Assembly (NCBI RefSeq): GCF_900186505.1
Contig: NZ_LT891968.1
Location: forward strand, 183,079 to 247,078
Direction: 5' to 3'
DNA: 64,000 nt
DNA from: Enorma phocaeensis
GTDB taxonomy: Bacteria > Actinomycetota > Coriobacteriia > Coriobacteriales > Coriobacteriaceae
A program made the translations under genes and the position numbers. The first letter of the stretch is position 1. Each line of letters starts with the position of its first letter. Below the pieces are notes generated by a model. That model searched no databases and was not told where the DNA came from. It saw only the letters and a program-made list of their open reading frames with translations. Positions 31,713 through 39,644 of this stretch are shown here, piece by piece.

Positions 31713-32415
31713 TTGAAGCCTCCTCCCCAGAAGATGCCAGTATTTCCGCACCCTGCTCCAGCAGGTCGTACATCAGGCCGTCGCAACGTTCCCCATCGCG
31801 AAAGACGCCGGGGACGTATTCGAGGTCGGTAGGAGCATCGTGTTCGATCTGCACGATGTCCTCCAATTCAGATTCGAGGTCGTCACGTACCCAGCGTCGG
31901 CCTGAGTACTCGTTTAGCCATGCAACAAGATCCGATTCGTCAAGTACCGTCCACTCGGCCTGCGAGCCGAAAAGCTCAGCCTCGAGTGCGGCATATGCCG
32001 CTTTGTCATCCCGGTACAGCTTGAGCATATAAGCCGAGACGAGCTCTTGGGTAGAGAAGACGCCCTCAGCATCTTCAAGGAGCAGGATGCGGCTCGTGTA
32101 CTCAATCCCTTCTGCATGCGCTCCGAAGTAGAGCTCCGCGCAGTGGGGGCAGGCATAGTTCGTATAGACCACGTATTCTTTTCCAGGATCGATGTCGTAG
32201 GGCATCTCCTGGTAGACGAAGTCGCTCTGAACCACGTCCTCATGCCCGCCGCTCGGCACGCCGTAGGCACCGGCAGCAGGGCTCGATACGGCACCATGCC
32301 AAAGCGCCATACCTCCCACCGCTGCAATCGCGCACAACAACACGACGAAAAGAGCGAGGTTCATCGTCCGCAGCTTGCGCTCGACATGCGATGTATCTGT
32401 TCTGGGCGATGGCAA
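31702..32415 (-). CDS. Membrane-anchored thioredoxin/DsbA-like protein with CPHC
   Basis: About 237 aa if started at TTG 32415, or 220 from ATG 32364; neither has a strong ribosome site. The N-terminal anchor is LALFVVLLCAIAAVGGMALW. The extracytoplasmic domain carries YVVYTNYACPHCAELYF, a thioredoxin-fold active site of DsbA type, and a C-terminal YVPGVFRDGERCDGLMYDLL. It probably oxidises or isomerises disulfides outside the membrane, plausibly those of its Cys-containing neighbours. Its 3' end overlaps the next gene by 11 nt. Confidence 0.75.
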   Translation of the reverse strand: MPSPRTDTSHVERKLRTMNLALFVVLLCAIAAVGGMALWHGAVSSPAAGAYGVPSGGHEDVVQSDFVYQEMPYDIDPGKEYVVYTNYACPHCAELYFGAHAEGIEYTSRILLLEDAEGVFSTQELVSAYMLKLYRDDKAAYAALEAELFGSQAEWTVLDESDLVAWLNEYSGRRWVRDDLESELEDIVQIEHDAPTDLEYVPGVFRDGERCDGLMYDLLEQGAEILASSGEEASNEV

Positions 32416-32421
32416 CGTTCA

Positions 32422-32889
32422 TCACGCTTCCGCGTCGCTCGTAGCGCGCTCGTCCAAAGGGGCACCGCAGTATTCGCAGAACTTGCTGTCTAAAGGCAGG
32501 TCGTGCCCGCATTTTGGACAAGCAAGCTTCGGCTCGCTTGAGCCTTCGGGCTCAGCGGGAACCGCGACGGGAGAAGCCCCTGCCTCGACAGCCGATGCCA
32601 CCTCTTGAGGAACGGCTTGGGTGATATAGATGACCTGAGGCTGCACCGTAGCAGCGGGCTCCTTCTTTTTCTTTGCCTCCTGCTCTTCCTTGCGCGTCTT
32701 GTCCCAGAAGTAGATTCCCAGACCGGGAACGATGGCCGAAAACGAGAAGACGCAGAACCATCCGAAGAGGGCGACACCGTTATCGCCCCCTCGCTTGGCA
32801 TAGCGATATGCCGTACCGAAACCGAAGAACACCTGAACCCAGTAGCAGGCTCCCCAAAGGAAAACGATAAACGTGATCATGGCTTCCAT
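32422..32889 (-). CDS. Membrane protein with C-terminal zinc ribbon
   Basis: A 155-aa protein starting MEAMITFIVFLWGACYWVQV, with two helices up to about residue 62, a basic stretch (DKTRKEEQEAKKKKE), a linker, and a C-terminal zinc ribbon, CPKCGHDLPLDSKFCEYCG. First gene of the leftward zinc-ribbon operon behind island promoter G. Confidence 0.75.
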   Translation of the reverse strand: MEAMITFIVFLWGACYWVQVFFGFGTAYRYAKRGGDNGVALFGWFCVFSFSAIVPGLGIYFWDKTRKEEQEAKKKKEPAATVQPQVIYITQAVPQEVASAVEAGASPVAVPAEPEGSSEPKLACPKCGHDLPLDSKFCEYCGAPLDERATSDAEA

Positions 32890-32932
32890 ATCGGTGCTCC
32901 AAGCGAAACGATTCGAATCCGTACTTGGGGCA

Positions 32933-32968
32933 AGTTAATCACCGGCGATGCGGAATCATTTGCCAATC
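32933..32968 (-). promoter_or_regulatory. Island-type promoter G (zinc-ribbon operon)
   Basis: On the minus strand GATTGGCAAAT (32968-32958), 19 nt, then TTAACT (32938-32933). Start at 32889, 44 nt downstream. The motif has C for G at one position. An opposed CATTGGCAAAG lies at 32975-32985, making a palindromic arrangement. Confidence 0.6.
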
Positions 32969-33084
32969 GACTTTCATTGGCAAAGCTCCTATCCATTGCT
33001 CTTCGCTTGCAACCAGAAGCCATAACTATTCCAGCAGCGTAATGAGGTGGTAGCCAACAAATGGGGTGGCTCCCCGACCAGTTT

Positions 33085-33120
33085 CATTGGGAAACGGTCC
33101 AAAACCGTTGGCGGTATCGT
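33085..33120 (+). promoter_or_regulatory. Island-type promoter F (first FHA-like gene)
   Basis: CATTGGGAAAC (33085-33095), 19 nt, then TATCGT (33115-33120). Start at 33161, 41 nt downstream. Confidence 0.62.
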
Positions 33121-33160
33121 TGTCTCGGTCAAGGGGAAGGCGCGCTGTACAGGAAGAAGC

Positions 33161-34693
33161 ATGGAACCCAAAAGCGGGCGTAAGCCCATCAACGTGCTCG
33201 CGGAATACCTCACCTCCTGGATTCGAGAGAACTCCGAGGAGGCGCTGCCGTTTGACTCGTTCGAGAGCCTCCGCCCCCACCGCGTCGCCCAGAAGGACGT
33301 CGAGCGCTGGATCTTCAACTGCAACTACATCTACAGCCGCGTCGGCGACTTCCTCTATGACGAGAACCTCCTGCCCGATGACGCCGGGAAGCTCAACGAC
33401 CTCATCGTGAGCATCGAGCGCTCGTTCAAGGCGATCAGCGACAACACCCCGCTCGACCTGCGTTCGAAGCCGCAGCAGTCGGTCGTCTACGAGCTCTCGC
33501 GCGACTGGCCGCCCTTCAACCGCCGCAGCCGCAACAGCATGGGGCTCTTCCGCCGGGCGCTCGAGCGCTTCGCGACGGAAAGCCCGGAGTTCTGCGATGA
33601 ACACCAAGAGGAGCTCGGCGCGCTCGAGGAGCAGCTCGCCGAGGAGGCGGCGTTCTACGCCGAGGTGGGGCGGCAGGCGGGCGCAGGGCCGCGGGCATTC
33701 ACGACCCGGTGCCGCGAGCTGCTGCCCATCTGGTGCGCCAAGGAGATCAACCCCATTGTCACCCTGCTCATCTGGACCGACGACCAGGCCATCGCGCGCC
33801 TCGCCAGCCTGTTGCGCGAGGCGTTCAGCGTTCACGCGACCGACATGGCGGCATCCGAGGACGCGATCGACGCCTGGTACGAGGCGACCCTCCAGGCGCA
33901 GGCCGCCTACATCGACACCATCGACGACGACAACGACCTCAGCGCCCTGAGTGTCCGCGAGATCGGCGCGCTGCTTGCCGCCTGCGGCTTCTCGCTCGAC
34001 CACGGCGGCAGCTCCGCACGGCTCCCCCGCTGGCTTCTGGGCAAGTCGCGCCTTATCTGGAACATCGTGATCTGCGCCGTGCTGGGGCCCGGGGAGGCCA
34101 TCGGCGGCATCCAGCCCCGGCGCTCCGCCACGGCGGAGACCGGCCGGTGCGCGCCGCTCACCCTGCACCCACGCAACCTCAACGGCGAGGCGCTCCTGCG
34201 CCGGCGCTACCGCTCCGGCCGCGTGGAGACCGTGGACCGCCTCGCCCTCGACGGCGTGCGCGCGCCGGGCCTGTGGAAGGTCATCGGCAGCCATTACGAC
34301 GCGCACGCGCCGCTCCCCAACAGCGCATACCGCTGCCAGTTCGCCCACCTGGGGGCAGCCTACGTGGCGAGTGAGGTCCCGTGCGCCACCGGTACGCCAC
34401 GCGAGGGGTCCGGCGACTCGCGCTTCCATGTCGAGCTCACGCTCGAGCTCGACCAGGACGCGAACGTCTCAATCGTCCTGCACGACCTCGATTCCAAGAA
34501 CGGCACCTGCGTGCTGCGCACCGGCGCCGGACGCGCCACATGGTTCGCCTTCCCCGGCAGGCGGCACCTCACCGAAGAGGACTGGGCCGCGCGGCTCGGC
34601 ATCCCCAAGGGCGACATCCACCTCGTGCGCGAGCTCCCGCTCGAGCGCGGCGACATCATCCAGCTCGCAAGCTCCTGCTTCGAGCTGATCTAG
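33161..34693 (+). CDS. FHA-like domain protein, paralogue 1
   Basis: A 510-aa protein; ATG 33161 follows CAGGAAGAAGC. The N-terminal 120 residues (KPINVLAEYLTSWIRENSEE, DVERWIFNCNYIYSRVGDFL) form a domain shared with the protein at 38066. The C-terminal part shows FHA-type spacing: GSGDSRFHVELTLEL (Ser-Arg-x-His), then LHDLDSKNGTCVLR (the S-x-N-G-T core) and an end IIQLASSCFELI. FHA domains bind phosphothreonine, so it probably reads out a kinase signal. It converges on the TIR gene. Confidence 0.78.
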   Translation: MEPKSGRKPINVLAEYLTSWIRENSEEALPFDSFESLRPHRVAQKDVERWIFNCNYIYSRVGDFLYDENLLPDDAGKLNDLIVSIERSFKAISDNTPLDLRSKPQQSVVYELSRDWPPFNRRSRNSMGLFRRALERFATESPEFCDEHQEELGALEEQLAEEAAFYAEVGRQAGAGPRAFTTRCRELLPIWCAKEINPIVTLLIWTDDQAIARLASLLREAFSVHATDMAASEDAIDAWYEATLQAQAAYIDTIDDDNDLSALSVREIGALLAACGFSLDHGGSSARLPRWLLGKSRLIWNIVICAVLGPGEAIGGIQPRRSATAETGRCAPLTLHPRNLNGEALLRRRYRSGRVETVDRLALDGVRAPGLWKVIGSHYDAHAPLPNSAYRCQFAHLGAAYVASEVPCATGTPREGSGDSRFHVELTLELDQDANVSIVLHDLDSKNGTCVLRTGAGRATWFAFPGRRHLTEEDWAARLGIPKGDIHLVRELPLERGDIIQLASSCFELI

Positions 34694-34750
34694 ATGAGGG
34701 ACCGTAACCGGCCTTCAGGCATCCAGCGCTGAGGAGGGCACACCCGCGCC

Positions 34751-37700
34751 CTACCTGCCCTCATGGGCGGCAAGCGTCTCCTCGGCGAGCTCCACCAGCT
34801 CATCAAGGCTGTAGAGCGGCTGCGTGTAGAGCTCCCCTCCCTGCACGAGCACACGGCTGCCTCGCTCCGACACACCCCATGCCTGGGGAATCCGCGCGGC
34901 AACCGCGAGCTCACCGTCAGCCGCATCGAGGGCGAGCACCTCGACGTTCCAATGCATCGTATCGGTCGTGCTCAGGTAGATCAGCGTCCCGTCATCGGAG
35001 AAGCGAGCATCCGTAATCAGGGCCTCGACGGCATCGGTCTGGGCAATCAACGTACCGTCCTCTACGCCGTAGAACCCGACGGTACCGTTCGTATCCTGCG
35101 CGAGCACCATCGCCCCGTCGGGCGAGAACGCGACGAACTCCTTGAATCCCACCTCGAGCGGGACGCTCCACAACAACTCGCCGCTCTCGGCGTCGATAAG
35201 CGCCAGACCCTCCTCGGGCGTGACGGTGGCCACGGCCGAGCCATCCGGCGCGATGGCGATCTGCGCCGTGTCGCATTCCAACTCGAAGGTGAGGCCGTCG
35301 AGTCCCTCGCCTACGAGGTCCATGCTCGCACGGTCGTAGAGCCCGACGATACCGCTCTCATAGACGAACAGGTAACGGTCGGGGTTCACGAGCACTACGT
35401 CCGAGATACCGTAGCCATCGACCGTAAACTCCTCCACGACCTCGAGAGTCTCGGTGTCGAGCAAACCCAGATAGCCGCCTGCAGGGAAGCTCAGGGTTAC
35501 ATACCCGGCACGCTCGCTGGAGCAAACGCAGCCGTCGTATCGGACGCCTTCGACCTCATACGGCCACCTCCACGACGCGAGCATCTCGCCGGTCGCGGCA
35601 TCGAACTGCCAGGCACGCGGCGGCGTCGTGCCGCCGCCGGGATCACAGACCACCAGCAGGTCGCTGTCGCTATCCGGGAACGTGATGAACGTTTGCCCGT
35701 TGTTGGCGAACTCGATCCCTTGAGCGGCAAGGTCGATCGTCGCCGACGGCTCGAAGTTCTCGCCGCTCAAGACCGTGATGGTTCCCGTCCCGTCATAGAT
35801 CGCCGCGCGGGAGCCGTCCGCACTGACCGAGATGCCTGAGATGGCGTCGATGCCCTCGACTAGCTCAACGCCGGGTTCCTGCGGTATCACCAGGTCATCA
35901 CGGTAGACGTATATGACCTCGGTTTCCTCGGCAGAGCAGGCGACGGCATAGCGCGAGGGCCCGACCTGGATCTCCTCTGCATGCCAGGTGAACGTGGGAA
36001 ACCGGTAGCCGGCGACCGTCATGAGCTCCATGCTGCCTTCAGCGACCGCGCCCGCGTAGCGCTTACCGGTGATGTCGGTCGCGCGCAGCACCTCGCCGCC
36101 GTCCGAGTTCACGTAGTGGAACTGGACAATCGTCCCCTCGGCCGCCACATCGACGATCACCTCGCCGGTCGTGGCGTCCACGAGCAGCGCATGGGATCCC
36201 GCCGTGAACGGCACGACCGTCCGTCCGAGCGCCGCAGAGTCCTCGACGGGATGGATCGAAGCATCACCGTTGAACGGCAACTGACTGAAATCGATCTGGT
36301 AGGGCGCCCAGCTGCGCTCGAAGCTCCACGCGAGCGACAGGTCGTCGAGGCGGTACGCGCACGCCGTCATCGCACCCTGCCAGGAATCATCCACCCCATC
36401 GCTCGCCAGATCGCTGCTCACGGTATAGATCGCGTCGGCGCTGAGGACGATGCCCGTCACGTCGGGCGCGGCGAGCTCGCCGTAGCGCACGGCACCCGTC
36501 GCGAGGTCCCACACCGCCAGCGATCCGCCTGTGGCCACAGCGACCGTGTCGCCGGTAACACCTATGGCAATCGTCTTCGCATCTTTCTCGGACCATTCGA
36601 ACGTGACTTCCTGCACGACCTCGCCGGTCGAAAGGTCGATTACCGCAGAGAAGTCCTTGCCGCTCGAGGCCCCTGCAACGGCGATCCGCCCATCGCTCAA
36701 AGGCTCGATCCACGCAATCCATCCTAGGTCACGCTGCGTCCAGAGCAGCTCGCCCGCAGCCACATCGAAGCAGGCGAGACCTCGGTCATCGAAGGGCGCG
36801 AGCAGCAAGCCCTCGGCCCTGTCCATGTACCCGGAGAACGAGCCGCCCCCGCCCTTCCCATCAAGGGTGAGCTCGGTGGGGGCACCGGTCTCAAGGTCGT
36901 AGGCCATGATGCAGTCCGGAGAATCAAGCACGGCGAGCCAGCCCCCGCCGCGCGCGCCGCCCGTATCGGAAACGACGAGCGTCGAGGCATCGACCACGCC
37001 ATCGATTCGGTACTGAGGCACGGTATCAATGATAGGATGGTAGACGCCGAGCGCGCCCGCGAGCGCTGAGGATGCCTGCGCCTCCCTGATGAAATCGTCA
37101 TTTGAGGGCACCGTCTCGAGCGCATATCCGATGGCGGCCATGCGGTCGCCTGCCGCGTGGGCCTCGTTCGCCTTGGCGGCGGCGTCCTGGGCATGCGCCA
37201 GCTCCTCGGTAGCGGCCACCCGCTGCTGCTGGAAGAACGCCACCCCGCCCACGAGCGCCGCGACCGCGCACGCGGCGAGTGCCACCGCGCCGATGCGCCT
37301 GCGGACACGCGCGCGCTGCCGCTGTGCGAGCTCGTCATAGGGGCAGCCGATGATAGGTGCCGTGATGCGCAGCAGCTCCGAGCGGCGGCGACGCCGGGAC
37401 ACCCCGGCGCGCAGGTCGGCGGCGATGGGCTCGCCGCCACCGGGCTGGCCCACAAGGGGGACGCCGTTCGCCACGTAACCGCCCGCTGCTCCACCGGATA
37501 CGAGCTCAGGGACGAACGGCCCCGCATGCGCTACCAGCGCCGGCGGGAACGCCTCCGCAGGCTCGCCGCTCGCGAGCACCGTGAGCACGCGGCCGGCGCC
37601 GTGCATCGCCACGAACGCCTCGATCTCGCGCGCGACCCAAGGTGATGCCGCGGCGGCGGGCGAGCACACCACGATGAGCCAGCGCGAGGCCGCAAGCGCC

Positions 37701-37945
37701 TGTGCCAGCCCCGCATCGAGCGAGGTCCCCGCCGCGAGCTCGTCCTCATCGCGAAAGACCTTCCCCAAGCGGGAGCGGCCCAGGCCCTCACGTAGGCGGG
37801 CCGGCACGGGAAACCCTTCGATGAACCGCTGGACCTCGCGCGCGACGCGGGCGTCGTACTCGGTATGGCTATAGCTGATGAACGCCTCGTAGCGGCATGG
37901 CTTATCGCCGGCAGGTTCCCCTTTCATGTCGATACGCTCGTCCAT
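34751..37945 (-). CDS. TIR domain membrane protein with C-terminal beta-propeller
   Basis: About 1,064 aa from ATG 37945 (AAAGGG six nt upstream); ATG 37972 is an alternative. Residues about 20-140 are a TIR_2 domain: YEAFISYSHTEYDARVAREV, FRDEDELAAGTSLDAGLAQA, WLIVVCSPAAAASPWVAREI. A basic stretch precedes one transmembrane helix, IGAVALAACAVAALVGGVAF, near 245-265. The remaining 780 residues are repeated WD40/PQQ-like blades (ETGAPTELTL, VDATTGEVIVDV, DAESGELLWSV), probably outside the cell. TIR domains signal by protein contact or NAD hydrolysis; the activity here is not tested. The frame stays open far upstream, but that part is antisense to the divergent FHA-like gene. Confidence 0.85.
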   Translation of the reverse strand: MDERIDMKGEPAGDKPCRYEAFISYSHTEYDARVAREVQRFIEGFPVPARLREGLGRSRLGKVFRDEDELAAGTSLDAGLAQALAASRWLIVVCSPAAAASPWVAREIEAFVAMHGAGRVLTVLASGEPAEAFPPALVAHAGPFVPELVSGGAAGGYVANGVPLVGQPGGGEPIAADLRAGVSRRRRRSELLRITAPIIGCPYDELAQRQRARVRRRIGAVALAACAVAALVGGVAFFQQQRVAATEELAHAQDAAAKANEAHAAGDRMAAIGYALETVPSNDDFIREAQASSALAGALGVYHPIIDTVPQYRIDGVVDASTLVVSDTGGARGGGWLAVLDSPDCIMAYDLETGAPTELTLDGKGGGGSFSGYMDRAEGLLLAPFDDRGLACFDVAAGELLWTQRDLGWIAWIEPLSDGRIAVAGASSGKDFSAVIDLSTGEVVQEVTFEWSEKDAKTIAIGVTGDTVAVATGGSLAVWDLATGAVRYGELAAPDVTGIVLSADAIYTVSSDLASDGVDDSWQGAMTACAYRLDDLSLAWSFERSWAPYQIDFSQLPFNGDASIHPVEDSAALGRTVVPFTAGSHALLVDATTGEVIVDVAAEGTIVQFHYVNSDGGEVLRATDITGKRYAGAVAEGSMELMTVAGYRFPTFTWHAEEIQVGPSRYAVACSAEETEVIYVYRDDLVIPQEPGVELVEGIDAISGISVSADGSRAAIYDGTGTITVLSGENFEPSATIDLAAQGIEFANNGQTFITFPDSDSDLLVVCDPGGGTTPPRAWQFDAATGEMLASWRWPYEVEGVRYDGCVCSSERAGYVTLSFPAGGYLGLLDTETLEVVEEFTVDGYGISDVVLVNPDRYLFVYESGIVGLYDRASMDLVGEGLDGLTFELECDTAQIAIAPDGSAVATVTPEEGLALIDAESGELLWSVPLEVGFKEFVAFSPDGAMVLAQDTNGTVGFYGVEDGTLIAQTDAVEALITDARFSDDGTLIYLSTTDTMHWNVEVLALDAADGELAVAARIPQAWGVSERGSRVLVQGGELYTQPLYSLDELVELAEETLAAHEGR

Positions 37946-38065
37946 GTGCAGCCCTTTCACCGACACGTCCATCCATCCCCTACCATGAAGGGTACGATGG
38001 AGGGACGCCCTCCGCAAACGTTTGTAGGCGGACGGCGTCACGACTCGATGGCAGACGGGGGAACC

Positions 38066-39634
38066 ATGAAGGCAGTGAACGAGGCCAAGCCCATCAACGT
38101 GCTCGCGCGGTTCATCGCCACGTGGGTTCGCGAGCATGGCGAGAACGGCGCCCCGTTCGACTCGTTCGAGGCGCTGCGCACGGAGCCCATCGAGCAGAAG
38201 GACGTCGAGCGCTGGATACTCGGCTGCAACTACGCCTACTATCGCGTAGGCGACGCGCTGCTCGAGGCGGACCTCTTCCCCGATGACGACGCCACGGCGG
38301 CGGAGCTGATCGCCTGCCTCGACGCCCAGCTCAAGAACATCCGCGACTCCAACCCGCTGAACCTGCGCTCCAAGCAGCCCGAGGCGATCGCGGCCGAGCT
38401 CGGCAAGGACTGGCCGCCGTTTTGCAAGAAGAGCCGGAGCGACATCCGCAAAAGCGCGTCGGGGCTCAAGGAGCTCTCGCACCGCTTCGCGCAGCGGGTC
38501 CCCGGTCTCACCGATGTGCTGCGCGACGTCGCAACCGAGCTCGCCGACGAGGCCCGCTGGTACCGCGCACTCGCCGGGCGGCACCCCGGCGCGGAAGGCA
38601 TCGCCGAACGTGGGCGCGTGCTCGTGCCTCTCTGGTGCATCAAAGGGGTGAACCCGCTCTTCACGCTCCTCATGTGGCAGGACGAGGACGCGATCGACGA
38701 GCTCGCCCGCCAGCTTTCCGCGGCGTTTTCGGCCAACGGCTATCCCTCGTTCGACGGCGGGAGCCGCCATGAGGCCTACCGCGGCGTGGTGCGCGCCTCC
38801 CAGCGGCTGTACCTCGACGGGCTCGCCGGCGACGGGGCGGCGCGCGGCGGCGATGGGCTCACGCAGCTCCCCCTCACGGAGCTTGCCGACCTGCTCGACC
38901 GCGAGTTCTTCGACTTGGGCCACCCCGCGCCCTCCCGCGTGCTGCCGCCCTGGCTCGCCGGCAAGGCGCTCCTCGTCTGGAACATCGTCGCCTGCGCCGC
39001 GCTCGGCCCGCGCGAGGCCATCCGCCCGAGCGGCCCCAACAGGACCGCGACGACGCTCGTACCCGGCGACGCGGTAACCGCCGCCAAGCGCGCGCTGCGC
39101 GGCGAGGTGCTCCTCAGGCGCTGCCTCAAGAACGGCGAGCGCGAGGTCGCCGGCATGCTGCAGCTCGATGGGGCGGAGCCCGCGGGCACGGTCGCGCTCG
39201 ACGACGGTGCAAGCCGCCTCTGGTACGTGCTGGGCAGCGCCTACGACGAGCAGGCGCGCGTGCCCGAGGCGCTCGCCCCCGTGGCGGACGCGCTCGCCGC
39301 GCACTTCCTGCCCACGATGCGCTTCGATGAGCGCGGGAATCAGACCGAGGGCACCGGGGACTCGCGCTACCACGCCGCCCTCACGCTCGCGAAAAGCGTC
39401 GACGGCTGGCAGCTCGCGCTCGAGGACCTGGGATCCAAGAACGGGACCTGCGTGGTGCGCAGGGAGGGCGCGGGCATGCGCTACCTGGTGCTCGCCGCAC
39501 GGACGCAGCCCGATCCCTCAGCCTGGGCGCAGGCGCGCGGCATCGACCCGGCAAGCGTCACGGTAGAAGACCAGGTCCTGCTGGAGCGCGGCGACGCCAT
39601 CCAGCTCTGCGGCTCGCGCTTCGAATTGCTCTAG
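38066..39634 (+). CDS. FHA-like domain protein, paralogue 2
   Basis: A 522-aa protein; ATG 38066 follows GGGGGAACC (ATG 38048 is also in frame). The sequence parallels the protein at 33161 throughout: KPINVLARFIATWVREHGEN, DVERWILGCNYAYYRVGDAL, LPPWLAGKALLVWNIVACAA, and C-terminal FHA-like GTGDSRYHAALTLAK and LEDLGSKNGTCVVR. It is divergent from the TIR gene and 10 nt upstream of the kinase-like/RyR gene, forming a two-gene operon. Probably a phosphopeptide-binding adaptor. No island promoter motif is seen upstream. Confidence 0.8.
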   Translation: MKAVNEAKPINVLARFIATWVREHGENGAPFDSFEALRTEPIEQKDVERWILGCNYAYYRVGDALLEADLFPDDDATAAELIACLDAQLKNIRDSNPLNLRSKQPEAIAAELGKDWPPFCKKSRSDIRKSASGLKELSHRFAQRVPGLTDVLRDVATELADEARWYRALAGRHPGAEGIAERGRVLVPLWCIKGVNPLFTLLMWQDEDAIDELARQLSAAFSANGYPSFDGGSRHEAYRGVVRASQRLYLDGLAGDGAARGGDGLTQLPLTELADLLDREFFDLGHPAPSRVLPPWLAGKALLVWNIVACAALGPREAIRPSGPNRTATTLVPGDAVTAAKRALRGEVLLRRCLKNGEREVAGMLQLDGAEPAGTVALDDGASRLWYVLGSAYDEQARVPEALAPVADALAAHFLPTMRFDERGNQTEGTGDSRYHAALTLAKSVDGWQLALEDLGSKNGTCVVRREGAGMRYLVLAARTQPDPSAWAQARGIDPASVTVEDQVLLERGDAIQLCGSRFELL

Positions 39635-39644
39635 GTGGGATGCC

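Noticed and set aside
37946..39373. Long N-terminal extension of the TIR protein
   Set aside because: It is antisense to the FHA-like gene and has Arg/Ala/Gly composition typical of shadow frames; ATG 37945 has a ribosome site and precedes the TIR domain directly.
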